Below, piece after piece: positions 26,401-33,114 of a DNA stretch of 37,894 nucleotides (position 1 is the first letter of the stretch; each line of letters opens with the position of its first letter). The notes under the pieces were generated by a model. That model was not told the origin of the DNA. It did no database searches and was given only the letters and a program-made list of their open reading frames with translations. Where the stretch lies: the NCBI RefSeq assembly GCF_937863485.1, contig NZ_CALMFY010000055.1, positions 1 through 37,894 of the forward strand, read 5' to 3'. The translations under genes were made by a program, and so were the position numbers. The stretch comes from an uncultured Nostoc sp. (lineage in GTDB: Bacteria; Cyanobacteriota; Cyanobacteriia; Cyanobacteriales; Nostocaceae).

Positions 26401-26449
26401 TCAAGTTAAAGAGTTACTCGAAAAATACCAGTTTAAAAATTACAATTGA
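23444..26449 (+). CDS. Multi-pass transporter-like protein fused to HEAT repeats
   Basis: A 1001-residue protein of two halves. Residues about 30-440 carry about ten to twelve hydrophobic helices and resemble MFS/ATP-ADP-translocase-like (Npt1/NTT) carriers: RIMFVFYTTVCVGLRWAEDS, RTYPLVSSGLLVADVISGF, then CDELLRYTFVMSSGPILYQP with QPIPEAIRSRMQTLSGG. The pattern E(L)LRYTF...LYQPIPEAIRSR.Q is characteristic of that carrier group. Residues about 455-995 are a long alpha-solenoid of HEAT-type repeats (KRSCIELLAQIDSLGAAEVL, RVRCAVLEMIAATHLEEYYS, HPTGFVREAAIAYLHLV). The solenoid would lie in the cytosol. Similar fusions occur in cyanobacteria; the transported substrate is unknown. It starts at an ATG with weak SD and is single. 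Confidence 0.85.
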   Translation: MELKNHWLAANKVALPRLLQWVNLRPEESERTRIMFVFYTTVCVGLRWAEDSTVALFLDKYGTNLLPWMYIASAVMSAGLVFLYSWLQKIFPLRRVIVAIAPCMLMPLVLLVVLRWGAHFSYLAVISVFLLRLWVDALYVVNDLNTSIVANQLFNIREIKRTYPLVSSGLLVADVISGFSLPWLVQYTTLNKIILIACTVILFGSGILFYLTHHYRAAFPETPQRLISEEQTSRERFIKSPLKRYVWQLFAFVGLLQVIGLLVDFQYLRELQSNLGDRELASFLGLFGGMLGLCELLLQWFISSRLIERMGVFFTATLLPITVGFSLPGVLVFLNLIPAIQSQSFFWGLVIVKFCDELLRYTFVMSSGPILYQPIPEAIRSRMQTLSGGTAEAIATGLTGALIFVTLLFCGRFVPVPLQKWVLVAETMLIASACLKVVWELRSRYVELLVLSVARGHLSATNVGLRFFKQGVVKALAEKGSEADKRSCIELLAQIDSLGAAEVLAPLLFKLTPDLQRQSLEVMLMAGANPAYLAAIRPLLEQPQETNPEVFALALRYVWLAEPNPNLSTLEEYLNPRQNSLIRATAAALVLRQGTPMQKVAATQTMRRMLTHKQERERVNGVRALREAVYLQALRIYIPNLLQDESLRVRCAVLEMIAATHLEEYYSALIAALYYKSTRSTAMSALILLENEAVEMLLQLAINIYKPEVVRMYAWRTIAQIGTQQALETLWENLESSWGTTRDHILRSLLKIHKQPGITGLVDRFYESRVENLIQQELKFLGEIYAAYIDFKTLDEKENHQSSQKIVIVSELLQRALLELELDVKDRLLLLLRLLYSPEKMQAAAFNLRSLSVVNLARGLEILEHTVILSSKSLLLNTLDNRPQAEKLQHLVEAKILEYENMVVSDRLHRLLMLGNLLSDWCLACCFHFAQVTRIRLTSSEILMSLRHPTGFVREAAIAYLHLVSHRVLLQILPQLQKDPHPLVAAQVKELLEKYQFKNYN

Positions 26450-26583
26450 AAAAACCTCTGCTGGAATAATTTTGTTATTTCCATTGCTGCTAAGTAGTAC
26501 TTGGACTTGTGTTTCTTCACAATCGTAGACTTGAGAAATGTTTTCTAGGCGAACAAGAACGAGTAGAAAGTAAATTTGACATT

Positions 26584-26958
26584 TTAAGCGCTACTTATTG
26601 CAACTATTGGGTCGAGTTGACCCGCTCTACGAGCTGGAACAACACCAAAAATTAGACCAATCCCACCAGAGACACCGACAGCCATAGCGATCGCCCCTAC
26701 TGGCACACTGGGTTTAAAAGGGGTAAAAAGTCCCACAATCGTAGTGCCACTGATGCCCACACCAACGCCAATTAAACCGCCAGCTACTGACAGAATGATT
26801 GCCTCAATCAAAAACTGAGTTAGAATCGCTTCTTGAGTTGCCCCAAGTGCCTTACGTAAGCCAATTTCCTGGGTGCGTTCAGTCACTGAGACTAGCATGA
26901 TATTCATGATGCCAATACCACCTACTAACAGCGAAATAATAGAATATTTTAGTATTAA
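26584..26958 (-). pseudogene. C-terminal fragment of a MacB-type ABC transporter permease
   Basis: About 120 residues: SIISLLVGGIGIMNIMLVSV, then TERTQEIGLRKALGATQEAI, a second helix (AIILSVAGGLIGVGVGISG) and the end PARRAGQLDPIVAISSA. These are the last three helices and the FtsX/MacB signature loop of an approximately 400-residue permease. The upstream 280 residues are missing: a stop codon (TAA) lies just before the first codon, the recorded start would be TTG without a ribosome-binding site, and no further homology appears to the right. The break is near 26945-26960. It is a 3' relic of an export gene (MacAB-type), not a functional gene. Confidence 0.85.
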
Positions 26959-26961
26959 CAA

Positions 26962-27635
26962 TTATATCGTCTAGTTAATGATGCATAGGTAGGGGGAGCA
27001 GAAGCAAGGTCAACCATAGCCTTTTCACTCATCCTGCCCAGTATCTCACAACTATGCTCTTTAATTAGACATTACTCTTAAAAAAAACAAATAATTGCCT
27101 AAATTATTTGCAAAAGATAATGGCTCAACATCATAATTTAAAAGCCTACATAACGCTTTTTTATTATTCTCTAATGAGAATAATAAAAATCTTATTTATC
27201 CGTGCTTTGTTTCAAACAAGGATTTTTTGGCTTTGCTGATAAAGCACTGATGTTATATTGATGCATTGTCAATTTTTAATTATTCGATTGGAGAATAACT
27301 TTTATATCAACCAAGTTATAAATTAGCATACTTCAAAGATAAATGAATGAAAATTAACTTTGTATCTGTTGTGCTGCCTAACAGCACTACTAGGCGGCAT
27401 TGCTCCTGCACAATCCGGGGTTGCTTTAGGAAACTATATAAGATGAGCAAACCTCACTGCCAAAGCAGATAAAGAATAAATTAGGGAGTTCAAAAAAAAG
27501 AAGTGATCCAAAATGATTAGAAAAGCAATGAAATCGGATAGGCTCTAAGTACCGAATTATCCTCACAAGCTACATCTTCATTTCCTTGTTAGCCTATAAA
27601 GTGAAGTAAGAAGTGAAAGAGCATTAGGAACATTC
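26962..27635. other. 674-bp gene-free interval
   Basis: Very A/T-rich, no gene. At 27347-27440 the plus strand shows a possible broken leader: MKINFVS followed, after a frame change, by LLCCLTALLGGIAPAQSGVA, a signal-peptide-like sequence that runs into a stop. This may be the relic of a secreted-protein gene. The right end carries the promoter of the TrkA-type gene. Confidence 0.35.
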
Positions 27636-28313
27636 ATGTACGTACTAATTGGTGGAGCAGGCTTAGTGGGGCTGACTTTAGCCCAAAAACTGGTAGAAGT
27701 AGGACATACTGTTGCCGTTATTGACATTGATCCTATAGCTTGTCGCTATGCTCGTGAACAAGTAGGAGCAATGGCTTTTGAAGGAAGTGCTGTGAGTACA
27801 GAAGTATTGTTAGAAGCTGGGATTCGGAAAGCCGGCTCCTTGGCAGCTGTCCTGAGAAGTGATGCTTTAAACTTGGCAATGGTAACTCTTGCGAAACATT
27901 ATGGTGTTCCTCACCTTTTAAGTCGGATGCGCCACCCCGATTTTGCCGAACCACTGCGGATAGCTGGAGCCAACCATATCATCAGTACTGTTGAACTAGC
28001 AGTTTCAACAATGGTGAATGCCATTGAGTATCCGCAAGTAGAATCAATGATGCATTTTGAGCAAGGGCAAATTGAGGTTCTGAAACTTGCCATCCCAAAC
28101 AATTGCTATGTTGCTGGTCGTAGCGTTGCCGAAATCGCTCAGGATTCCGGGTTTCCTAGTGGTTCGTTAATTATTGGCTATCAACCCCATCCCCACGAAG
28201 ACTTAATGATTCCTAACGGCAGTACAATACTGGAACCTCATTCAACAGTGCTGATTGTGACTAAACCAGGATCTTTACACCAAGTAATTGATTTTATTGA
28301 ACAAAAATGTTGA
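27636..28313 (+). CDS. TrkA/KtrA-family potassium uptake regulatory protein
   Basis: A 225-residue cytosolic RCK protein. The N-terminal NAD-binding Rossmann domain (1-125) has GGAGLVG, then the acidic end of beta-2 in VIDIDP and the typical FEGSAVSTEVLLEAGI and AVLRSDALNLAMV segments. The C-terminal TrkA-C domain (about 140-222) has GRSVAEIAQ and the final STVLIVTKPGS. Such proteins bind NAD(H)/ATP and gate a membrane potassium channel subunit (TrkH/KtrB type). No channel gene is present in the window. The glycine motif GGAGLVG departs from the usual GxGxxG only by the first Gly-Gly. AGGA precedes the ATG. Confidence 0.88.
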   Translation: MYVLIGGAGLVGLTLAQKLVEVGHTVAVIDIDPIACRYAREQVGAMAFEGSAVSTEVLLEAGIRKAGSLAAVLRSDALNLAMVTLAKHYGVPHLLSRMRHPDFAEPLRIAGANHIISTVELAVSTMVNAIEYPQVESMMHFEQGQIEVLKLAIPNNCYVAGRSVAEIAQDSGFPSGSLIIGYQPHPHEDLMIPNGSTILEPHSTVLIVTKPGSLHQVIDFIEQKC

Positions 28314-28320
28314 GCGCAGT

Positions 28321-28348
28321 CCCCACCTAAACTTTTTATTAGATGGGG
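28321..28348. repeat. Inverted repeat after the TrkA-type gene
   Basis: CCCCACCTAA (28321-28330) pairs with TTAGATGGGG (28339-28348) with one mismatch, 8 bp loop, directly after the stop. No U-run follows (GGTTAGCTAC), so it is only a candidate terminator. It lies just before the lipoprotein gene. Confidence 0.45.
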
Positions 28349-28388
28349 TTAGCTACAGATGTATAAAAAATGGGTGTAAATAGTTTTA

Positions 28389-28934
28389 ATGAAGCCGTAT
28401 CCACATCTTTATTTAGCGATCGCTGTTATTTTTCTTGTATCTTGTCAATCAACAAGTATTCCACCCAAGTCACAACCCGATGCCACTCAAGCAACCCCAT
28501 CTCAAAAAATAGTGACGCTGGATAAGAATTTTAAGATAGCAAGCGGTCAAACTGTTTATGTTCCTGTCTATTCTCATATCTATCATCACAATCGTCAGGA
28601 GATTTTCGAGTTAGCAGTTACGCTCAGTATTCGGAATACAGATTTGACCAATCCGATGATCATTACTTCCGTGCGCTACTATAACTCAGAGGGGAAATTA
28701 GTTAAACAGTATTTAGAGCGCCCTATTCAGCTTGATGCACTAGCTTCTACAGATTTTTTTATTAATAGAAATGACACTAGTGGAGGTTTAGGCGCAAACT
28801 TTATTATAGAGTGGGTAGCCCAAACAGATATATCCGAACCTATAGTGGAAGCAGTCATGATTGGTACTGACTTTCAGCAAGGAATTTCTTTTATTAGTCC
28901 CGGTAGAGTCATCAAAAGTCAACCTAATTCATAA
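28389..28934 (+). CDS. DUF3124-like lipoprotein
   Basis: A 181-residue protein with a lipoprotein signal peptide: hydrophobic LYLAIAVIFLVSC with lipobox LVSC and acylated Cys19. A Ser/Thr/Pro/Gln linker follows (QSTSIPPKSQPDATQATPSQ). The folded part (about 45-170) has TVYVPVYSHIYHHNRQEIFE, LAVTLSIRNTDLTNPMIITS, then VRYYNSEGKLVKQYLERP, which matches DUF3124 in my memory (beta-sandwich type, function unknown). It should be anchored to a membrane facing the periplasm. It follows the TrkA-type gene by 75 bp and could be cotranscribed. Confidence 0.82.
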   Translation: MKPYPHLYLAIAVIFLVSCQSTSIPPKSQPDATQATPSQKIVTLDKNFKIASGQTVYVPVYSHIYHHNRQEIFELAVTLSIRNTDLTNPMIITSVRYYNSEGKLVKQYLERPIQLDALASTDFFINRNDTSGGLGANFIIEWVAQTDISEPIVEAVMIGTDFQQGISFISPGRVIKSQPNS

Positions 28935-29297
28935 TCACAAAGAGTTTCTATTCGGTGTAAATACGGTTAATCATAAATACACTTTAAATACGTATAAATA
29001 TTGAAGATTGATGATGACAAATTAGCGAATATTTCTTAATGTCACTTTGCCTCTGCGGTTCGTTATTTAACTCTGCAAACTTAGCTTGGCAGACTACTAG
29101 TTATAAAAAAATGCCTATTTATAAGTATAATAACTGACATTTCATTATTTATAAATACTGAAAAACAAGGTTTTTGTATCATTTTGATAGCGTTATCGGG
29201 CACTAACTAGCAACTTACGTTATTAGTGCGATCGCTACTCTTCTAGGATACATGGGTGGGTTACACGTAACGCACCACGATTGTCAATGCAACCTAC
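28935..29297. other. Gene-free interval
   Basis: A/T-rich, no gene. One HIP1 site lies at 29228-29235. GGGTGGGTTACACGTAACGCACC (about 29264-29276 core) is a fragment of the widespread cyanobacterial palindromic repeat. This is the start of the region with relics. Confidence 0.4.
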
Positions 29298-29474
29298 GCG
29301 GACTTTCATCGAGCAGATTTTTCTGAAACCAACTTGAATAATGCAACTTTCTACGCTGCAAATATATCAGAGGCGAGGCTAAACCGCGTGTTTTTGGGAA
29401 GAACTAGCCTGTGGCGAGCGAACCTGCGAGATGCACTGGTGGATTTCCGAACACCCCTAGTACTTACGCATTGA
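29298..29474 (+). pseudogene. Pentapeptide-repeat gene remnant
   Basis: An open frame without a start codon reading ADFHRADFSETNLNNATFYA, ANISEARLNRVFLGRTSLWR and then ANLRDALVDF. This is the A(D/N)(L/F)xxx pattern of pentapeptide repeats, and a stop occurs at 29472-29474 within the 19-bp inverted repeat word. It is unrelated in detail to the intact gene at 6284-6976. No ribosome-binding site or start, so it is a relic. Confidence 0.75.
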
Positions 29475-29476
29475 CA
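29458..29476. repeat. 19-bp inverted repeat, left copy
   Basis: TAGTACTTACGCATTGACA here is the inverted copy, with one mismatch, of TGTCAATGCGTAAGTCCTA at 37820-37838. The words resemble dispersed mobile-element ends in cyanobacterial genomes. See findings. Confidence 0.6.
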
Positions 29477-29600
29477 ATAAAGACAAGATACGCGTTCAGG
29501 AAATTAAGGAAGCGACCCAGCGATCACTAATCATTATGGGCTGCTCCAAGCGGATAATACCTACGTTGCTCTATCTGGGGTTAAGATTATCAGAGGTACT

Positions 29601-29988
29601 ACTAAGCCATCAACAGCAAAGTGTGACTTGAACACTTACACTCTATTTCTCCTGGCGAATAAAAATACCCAGGATGTGTACGTTTGACAAGAATCCTGGA
29701 AGATTTATCTCATGATAGTGTCAACAGATTTTTGTTGCCGGAGCAGTATGAACCCAAGGATTTATTTATCGAGTTAAGACCACATATCAATTTGAGCGGT
29801 GGAACATAAGTTACGACGATACAGTAATTGATAAGTCTTATAGTGACCAAAATATAACAGAATTAATCGGTTATTTTTGGTCAGGAAAACATCATCGTGC
29901 AGTCAAAGTGATTTAGTTAATAACATTGTACTACGCATACCTATCAGGTAATCTGTACCTGTAAACTATCGCATCTACAACATAAAAA
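29601..29988 (+). pseudogene. Frameshifted transposase remnant (IS701-type, tentative)
   Basis: Joining three frames gives a continuous transposase-like sequence: AKCDLNTYTLFLLANKN, then RILEDLSHDSVNRFLLPEQY, EPKDLFIELRPHINLSGGT, a break at about 29811, then YDDTVIDKSYSDQNITELIG, YFWSGKHHRAVKV, another break, LITLYYAYLSGN and SVPVNYRIYNIK. The DDTVIDK motif contains the first catalytic Asp of a DDE transposase, and YFWSGKHHRxVKG is recalled from cyanobacterial IS701-like enzymes. Only the first 130 residues remain, with stops and frameshifts. The right end dissolves about 50 bp before the SDR gene. Confidence 0.8.
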
Positions 29989-30038
29989 CTGCTCCTATTA
30001 CGGTTAAAGTTAAAAGCTTTCTATGCCTGATGTTTCCT

Positions 30039-30779
30039 TTAGAGATTCGTTAAACTTGCTGTCGGGCGGACAATCAATTCGTTGACATCGACATCATCCG
30101 GCTGGGACACAATATACAAGACGGCTCTGGCGATTGCATCTGGGGTGAGTGCAGTCTTGCGGAATTTTTGCAAAGCGTCTTTTGATGATTCGTCTGTTAT
30201 ATCTGAGCCAAGTTCAGTCGCAACCACACCGGGGCATAATGTGGTGACGCGGATATTTTTCGATTCCTGCCGCAGTCCTTCGGAAATAGCCCAAACCGCA
30301 AATTTTGTGGCAGAATAGACTGCGCTGTTAGATCCCACCACATGCGCGCTGATGGATGCGGTGTTGATAAACTGACCGCCGCCTTGTGCTTCCATGATTG
30401 GCAGACCAGCAGCAATGCCGTTTAACACGCCGTAGATATTCACATTGATCGTGCTATCCCACTCCTCAACTTTCAGAGCATTCATTGGAGACAGGGGCAT
30501 AACGCCTGCATTGTTAAAGATGACATCGACGCGACCAAATTTGTCTCTAGCAAAGTGGATGAATGCTTTCATATCCTCGCGATTGCTGACATCCACGGCT
30601 TTGAATTCTGCTGTGCCGCCTGCTGCGCGGATCTCGCCGACAATCTTTTCCAGCTTTTGGGTGCGCCGCGCACCTAGAACAACAGTTGCGCCATTTTGAG
30701 CTAACAGCCTGGCACTAGCTTCACCGATGCCGCTGCTGGCTCCGGTGATGATAATGACTTTGTTTTCTATATTCAGCAT
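30039..30779 (-). CDS. Short-chain dehydrogenase/reductase, classical SDR
   Basis: A 246-residue NAD(P)-dependent oxidoreductase: cofactor motif TGASSGIG, NNAG, catalytic Ser in NTASISAH, YSATK with Tyr and Lys. The C-terminal part with ELIVRPTASL and no FabG-like VDGG ending places it in the YdfG/serine-dehydrogenase-like group (short-chain alcohol dehydrogenases of broad specificity). It is first in a minus-strand series at the low end of the island and reads GC-richer than the upstream plus-strand genes. No HIP1 site inside. It is followed by the second SDR with 66 bp between. Substrate unknown. Confidence 0.88.
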   Translation of the reverse strand: MLNIENKVIIITGASSGIGEASARLLAQNGATVVLGARRTQKLEKIVGEIRAAGGTAEFKAVDVSNREDMKAFIHFARDKFGRVDVIFNNAGVMPLSPMNALKVEEWDSTINVNIYGVLNGIAAGLPIMEAQGGGQFINTASISAHVVGSNSAVYSATKFAVWAISEGLRQESKNIRVTTLCPGVVATELGSDITDESSKDALQKFRKTALTPDAIARAVLYIVSQPDDVDVNELIVRPTASLTNL

Positions 30780-30845
30780 CGTAATTTTTCTCTGTTTAGA
30801 TTAGCTTGGATTAAACAAACACTTCTACGCCCGAATTAATCAGCT

Positions 30846-31613
30846 TTAGAGCCATCCGCCGTCAACCGCGAGTGTGCTACCGTTGATGTAGGAAGCATCA
30901 TCAGAGACTAGAAATGTCACCGCCGCTGCAATTTCTTTCGGCTGCGCTAGACGCTGCAGTGATATCTGGCTCTTGAGCACAGCCTCGGGCGGTACGTTCT
31001 GGAGCGCTGGGTGTGTGTAACGCTTTGCATTCTCTTGGGCCATGTCCGTCGCTGTGCCACCTGGAGCAATGGCGTTAATGGTGATCCCACGCTCCCCCAA
31101 CTCAGGTGCTAAATTGAGCACCATTGCTGAAACGGCAGCTTTGCTGGCAGCATAGAGCGTGTGATAGAAGACCGACTTCCGGGCACTGTCGGAGGAAGTC
31201 AGCACGATACGTCCACCGGACGGAAGGTAGCGAGCAGCAGCCTCCGCAGCAAACAACTGACCGGCAACATTTACACTGAACACACGCTCGAAATCTTGCG
31301 GGGTGATCTCCTCTAGCTTTCCGAAGTGCTCAATCCCAGCATTACTGACCAAAATATCGAGTTGACCGTACTGATCAATTGCTGTTGTCACCAACTGCTG
31401 AATTTGGTCAACCTGACTCATATCAGCTTGGATTGCCATGACTTCGCCGCCCTGTTGCTGAATTTGGTTGACAACTTCTTCAGCTTTCTTAGGGCTGCTA
31501 CTGTAATTGACGACCACTTTAGCGCCTTCGTGCGCCAATTTCATCGCAATCTCTTTGCCAATTCCACGGCTCGATCCGGTAACAATGGCGACTTTTCCTG
31601 CTAGCTTTTTCAT
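30846..31613 (-). CDS. Short-chain dehydrogenase/reductase, FabG-like
   Basis: A 255-residue protein: TGSSRGIG, SNAG, catalytic Ser in VLTSSDSA, and YAASK, ending GSTLAVDGGWL, as in FabG/glucose 1-dehydrogenase-type SDRs. It is complete and standard in length. AAGAAG lies upstream of the ATG. It does not resemble the neighbouring SDR closely (different N terminus and C terminus), so the pair is not a recent tandem duplication. The upstream DNA contains a remnant of a muconolactone-isomerase-like gene (31645-31692), suggesting an earlier operon of isomerase and SDR. Substrate unknown. Confidence 0.88.
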   Translation of the reverse strand: MKKLAGKVAIVTGSSRGIGKEIAMKLAHEGAKVVVNYSSSPKKAEEVVNQIQQQGGEVMAIQADMSQVDQIQQLVTTAIDQYGQLDILVSNAGIEHFGKLEEITPQDFERVFSVNVAGQLFAAEAAARYLPSGGRIVLTSSDSARKSVFYHTLYAASKAAVSAMVLNLAPELGERGITINAIAPGGTATDMAQENAKRYTHPALQNVPPEAVLKSQISLQRLAQPKEIAAAVTFLVSDDASYINGSTLAVDGGWL

Positions 31614-31644
31614 TGATAACTTCTTTGTGCATTTGAAGGTGTTT

Positions 31645-31692
31645 AACTGCTTCGGTGACTCCTCTGCAAAGAGAACGATTGCACCACGATTT
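31645..31692 (-). pseudogene. Remnant of a third muconolactone-isomerase-like gene
   Basis: Read on the minus strand this gives NRGAIVLFAEESPKQL, matching NRGAGVLFEAESPEHL of the intact gene at 35058-35360 and HGAAVLFEAESPERL of 36175-36474. At DNA level CGGTGACT and GCAAAGAGAACG stay conserved. No start, stop or flanking domain remains, so it is a relic between the SDR and the decarboxylase-like gene. Confidence 0.7.
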
Positions 31693-31730
31693 AAAGCAAA
31701 TGACCGATTTTTTACGAGTCGATAACCCCT

Positions 31731-31798
31731 AAGTGTATTGACTCAGAACATTAGCCAAATTCTGTTTCCGAACTAAAAGCGTTTGAAAAACATATTGA
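31731..31798. repeat. 68-bp direct repeat, copy 1
   Basis: Identical to 33010-33077 except for one base. It starts AAGTGTATTGACTCAGAACA and ends CATATTGA. After copy 1 the sequence continues GTCATT, which in copy 2 follows only after 15 extra bases. The two copies bracket the decarboxylase-like gene. Confidence 0.95.
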
Positions 31799-31840
31799 GT
31801 CATTTTCCGAAAACAAAAGACATAGCTCGGGACGGAGCTG

Positions 31841-32842
31841 CTATGCGGTGAGCAGCTCCTGCAGGAAGATATCCTCGATCTTGAAGAGGCGATTGGTGAT
31901 ACCCTGCTCGAAGTGGTAGCGAAGCACAGCATCAATAGCTTTCCGGTTCGCCTCGATCCCGTATGGCCACCAGTCTTCACCGAGCACTGCACGATCGTCT
32001 GTGATGAGTTTGCTGAACCACGGGAACATCGTGCCCATGTTGTTGAAGATCACGCCGTGCTTGTACTCTTCCTCCGCAGCCTTCTTGGACTCCCAGAAGC
32101 CCCTATACACTGACTGCGCCAATCCGGGATGCTGCGTGAGAATGTCCTTGCGGATGACCACGGTGTGCATGATCGGGAAAATGCCCGTGCGCTTGTAATA
32201 CTCGCGCTCCACCGTTGGGTAGTCAGGAAAGAGGCGCGTCACTTTGGGTGAGTTCTCAAGGATGCACTTCGGCACATCCGCTGAAATCAGCGCATCGAGT
32301 TCGCCAGCTTCAAGCATGGCACCCAACTCTTTGCCCTTTGGAATGTCCGTCACCTCGACATTTACCGGATGCGTATGCGGAACGAAGTCGATCGGCTTCA
32401 ACGGCCAGTCGAGTCCGCCGATAACCCAGCGGCACGTCTCGGGTTTGAACCCGTGCTCATCCGACAGCATCCCCTTCGGCATGATGCCTGCATCGTGGCT
32501 GTAGAGGGCGAGTTCGCCAATGGTTTTACCGTTAAGGTCTTCAGGTCTCTCGATGCCGCTTGCCTTGTTGATGTAAATCGCGGAATGCCGAAACGCTCGA
32601 TTGGGAAAGACGGGAATCGCAACGAATGGCGACTCTCCGCCCTCAAATGTGCGCAGGAAGTATGTCATGCCCAATTCGGAGACATCGAATTTCCGATCCC
32701 CAATCACGCCTCGGAAGATTTCTGTCACGATCGGGGCGCTGTGATACGTAGCATCGACACCCTCGATTTTCACCGTGCCATCTGCCAGAGCACGGGTGCG
32801 GTCATAGTTCCAAAATGCAATGTCAAGCTTTAGCTGTGCCAT
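31841..32842 (-). CDS. 4,5-dihydroxyphthalate decarboxylase-like protein
   Basis: A 333-residue protein with the fold of periplasmic-binding-type/NMT1-like domains but no signal peptide, as expected for 4,5-dihydroxyphthalate decarboxylase (the phthalate-pathway enzyme giving protocatechuate), which shares this fold. Recognisable stretches: MAQLKLDIAFWNYDRTRAL, then LGMTYFLRTFEGGESPF, AIPVFPNRAFRHSAIYINK, YYKRTGIFPIMHTVVIRKD and EDWWPYGIEANRKAIDAVLR. A strong Shine-Dalgarno (AGAGGAGAA) lies before the ATG. It is distinctly GC-rich with no HIP1 site, unlike host genes. The reaction is inferred from the family; the substrate in this organism is unknown. It is flanked by 68-bp direct repeats. 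Confidence 0.8.
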   Translation of the reverse strand: MAQLKLDIAFWNYDRTRALADGTVKIEGVDATYHSAPIVTEIFRGVIGDRKFDVSELGMTYFLRTFEGGESPFVAIPVFPNRAFRHSAIYINKASGIERPEDLNGKTIGELALYSHDAGIMPKGMLSDEHGFKPETCRWVIGGLDWPLKPIDFVPHTHPVNVEVTDIPKGKELGAMLEAGELDALISADVPKCILENSPKVTRLFPDYPTVEREYYKRTGIFPIMHTVVIRKDILTQHPGLAQSVYRGFWESKKAAEEEYKHGVIFNNMGTMFPWFSKLITDDRAVLGEDWWPYGIEANRKAIDAVLRYHFEQGITNRLFKIEDIFLQELLTA

Positions 32843-32909
32843 ACGGTTCTCCTCTCGTCTATTGGTTGTGTTGCAAAAACTTTTTAAGGACAGAGCAATT
32901 CTTACAACC

Positions 32910-33010
32910 TACTACTGGGAGCGGGTTATGGTGAACAGTTTTTTCAGGGATGCCTTGCAGCAAGGCTTTTACAGGACTGATGTGTTAATCAAATACCGCT
33001 CCCGGTAGTA
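32910..33010. mobile_element. 101-bp MITE-like palindromic element
   Basis: Terminal inverted repeats TACTACTGGGAGCGG (32910-32924) and CCGCTCCCGGTAGTA (32996-33010), 15 bp with one mismatch. The outermost TA at both ends could be a TA target duplication, as for IS630/Tc1-mariner-type elements. The inside holds a small hairpin (GCCTTGCAGCAAGGC, 32952-32966) and no frame long enough for a transposase. Its right end abuts the second copy of the 68-bp direct repeat. Confidence 0.75.
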
Positions 33011-33077
33011 AGTGTATTGACTCAGAACATTAGCCAAATTCTGTTTCCGAACCAAAAGCGTTTGAAAAACATATTGA
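33010..33077. repeat. 68-bp direct repeat, copy 2
   Basis: Second copy of the repeat at 31731-31798, with one base difference (AACCAAAAGC here, AACTAAAAGC there). Homology resumes at GTCATT (33093) after a 15-bp insertion absent from copy 1; that insertion ends in the same TGA as the repeat itself, so a deletion between the TGA words in copy 1 explains the difference. Confidence 0.95.
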
Positions 33078-33114
33078 AGGCTAACTTAATGAGTCATTAC
33101 ACCTAAGCGCTAAT

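Noticed and set aside
26450..26583. Open minus-strand reading (RLENISQVYDCEETQVQVLL type) after the HEAT gene
   Set aside because: Overlaps the 3' end of the HEAT gene in antisense and has no start or family match; probably chance.
32910..33010. Transcription terminator for the decarboxylase-like or chimeric gene
   Set aside because: The 15-bp arms are 71 bp apart, there is no U-tract, and both ends finish in TA; a MITE-like element explains it better.
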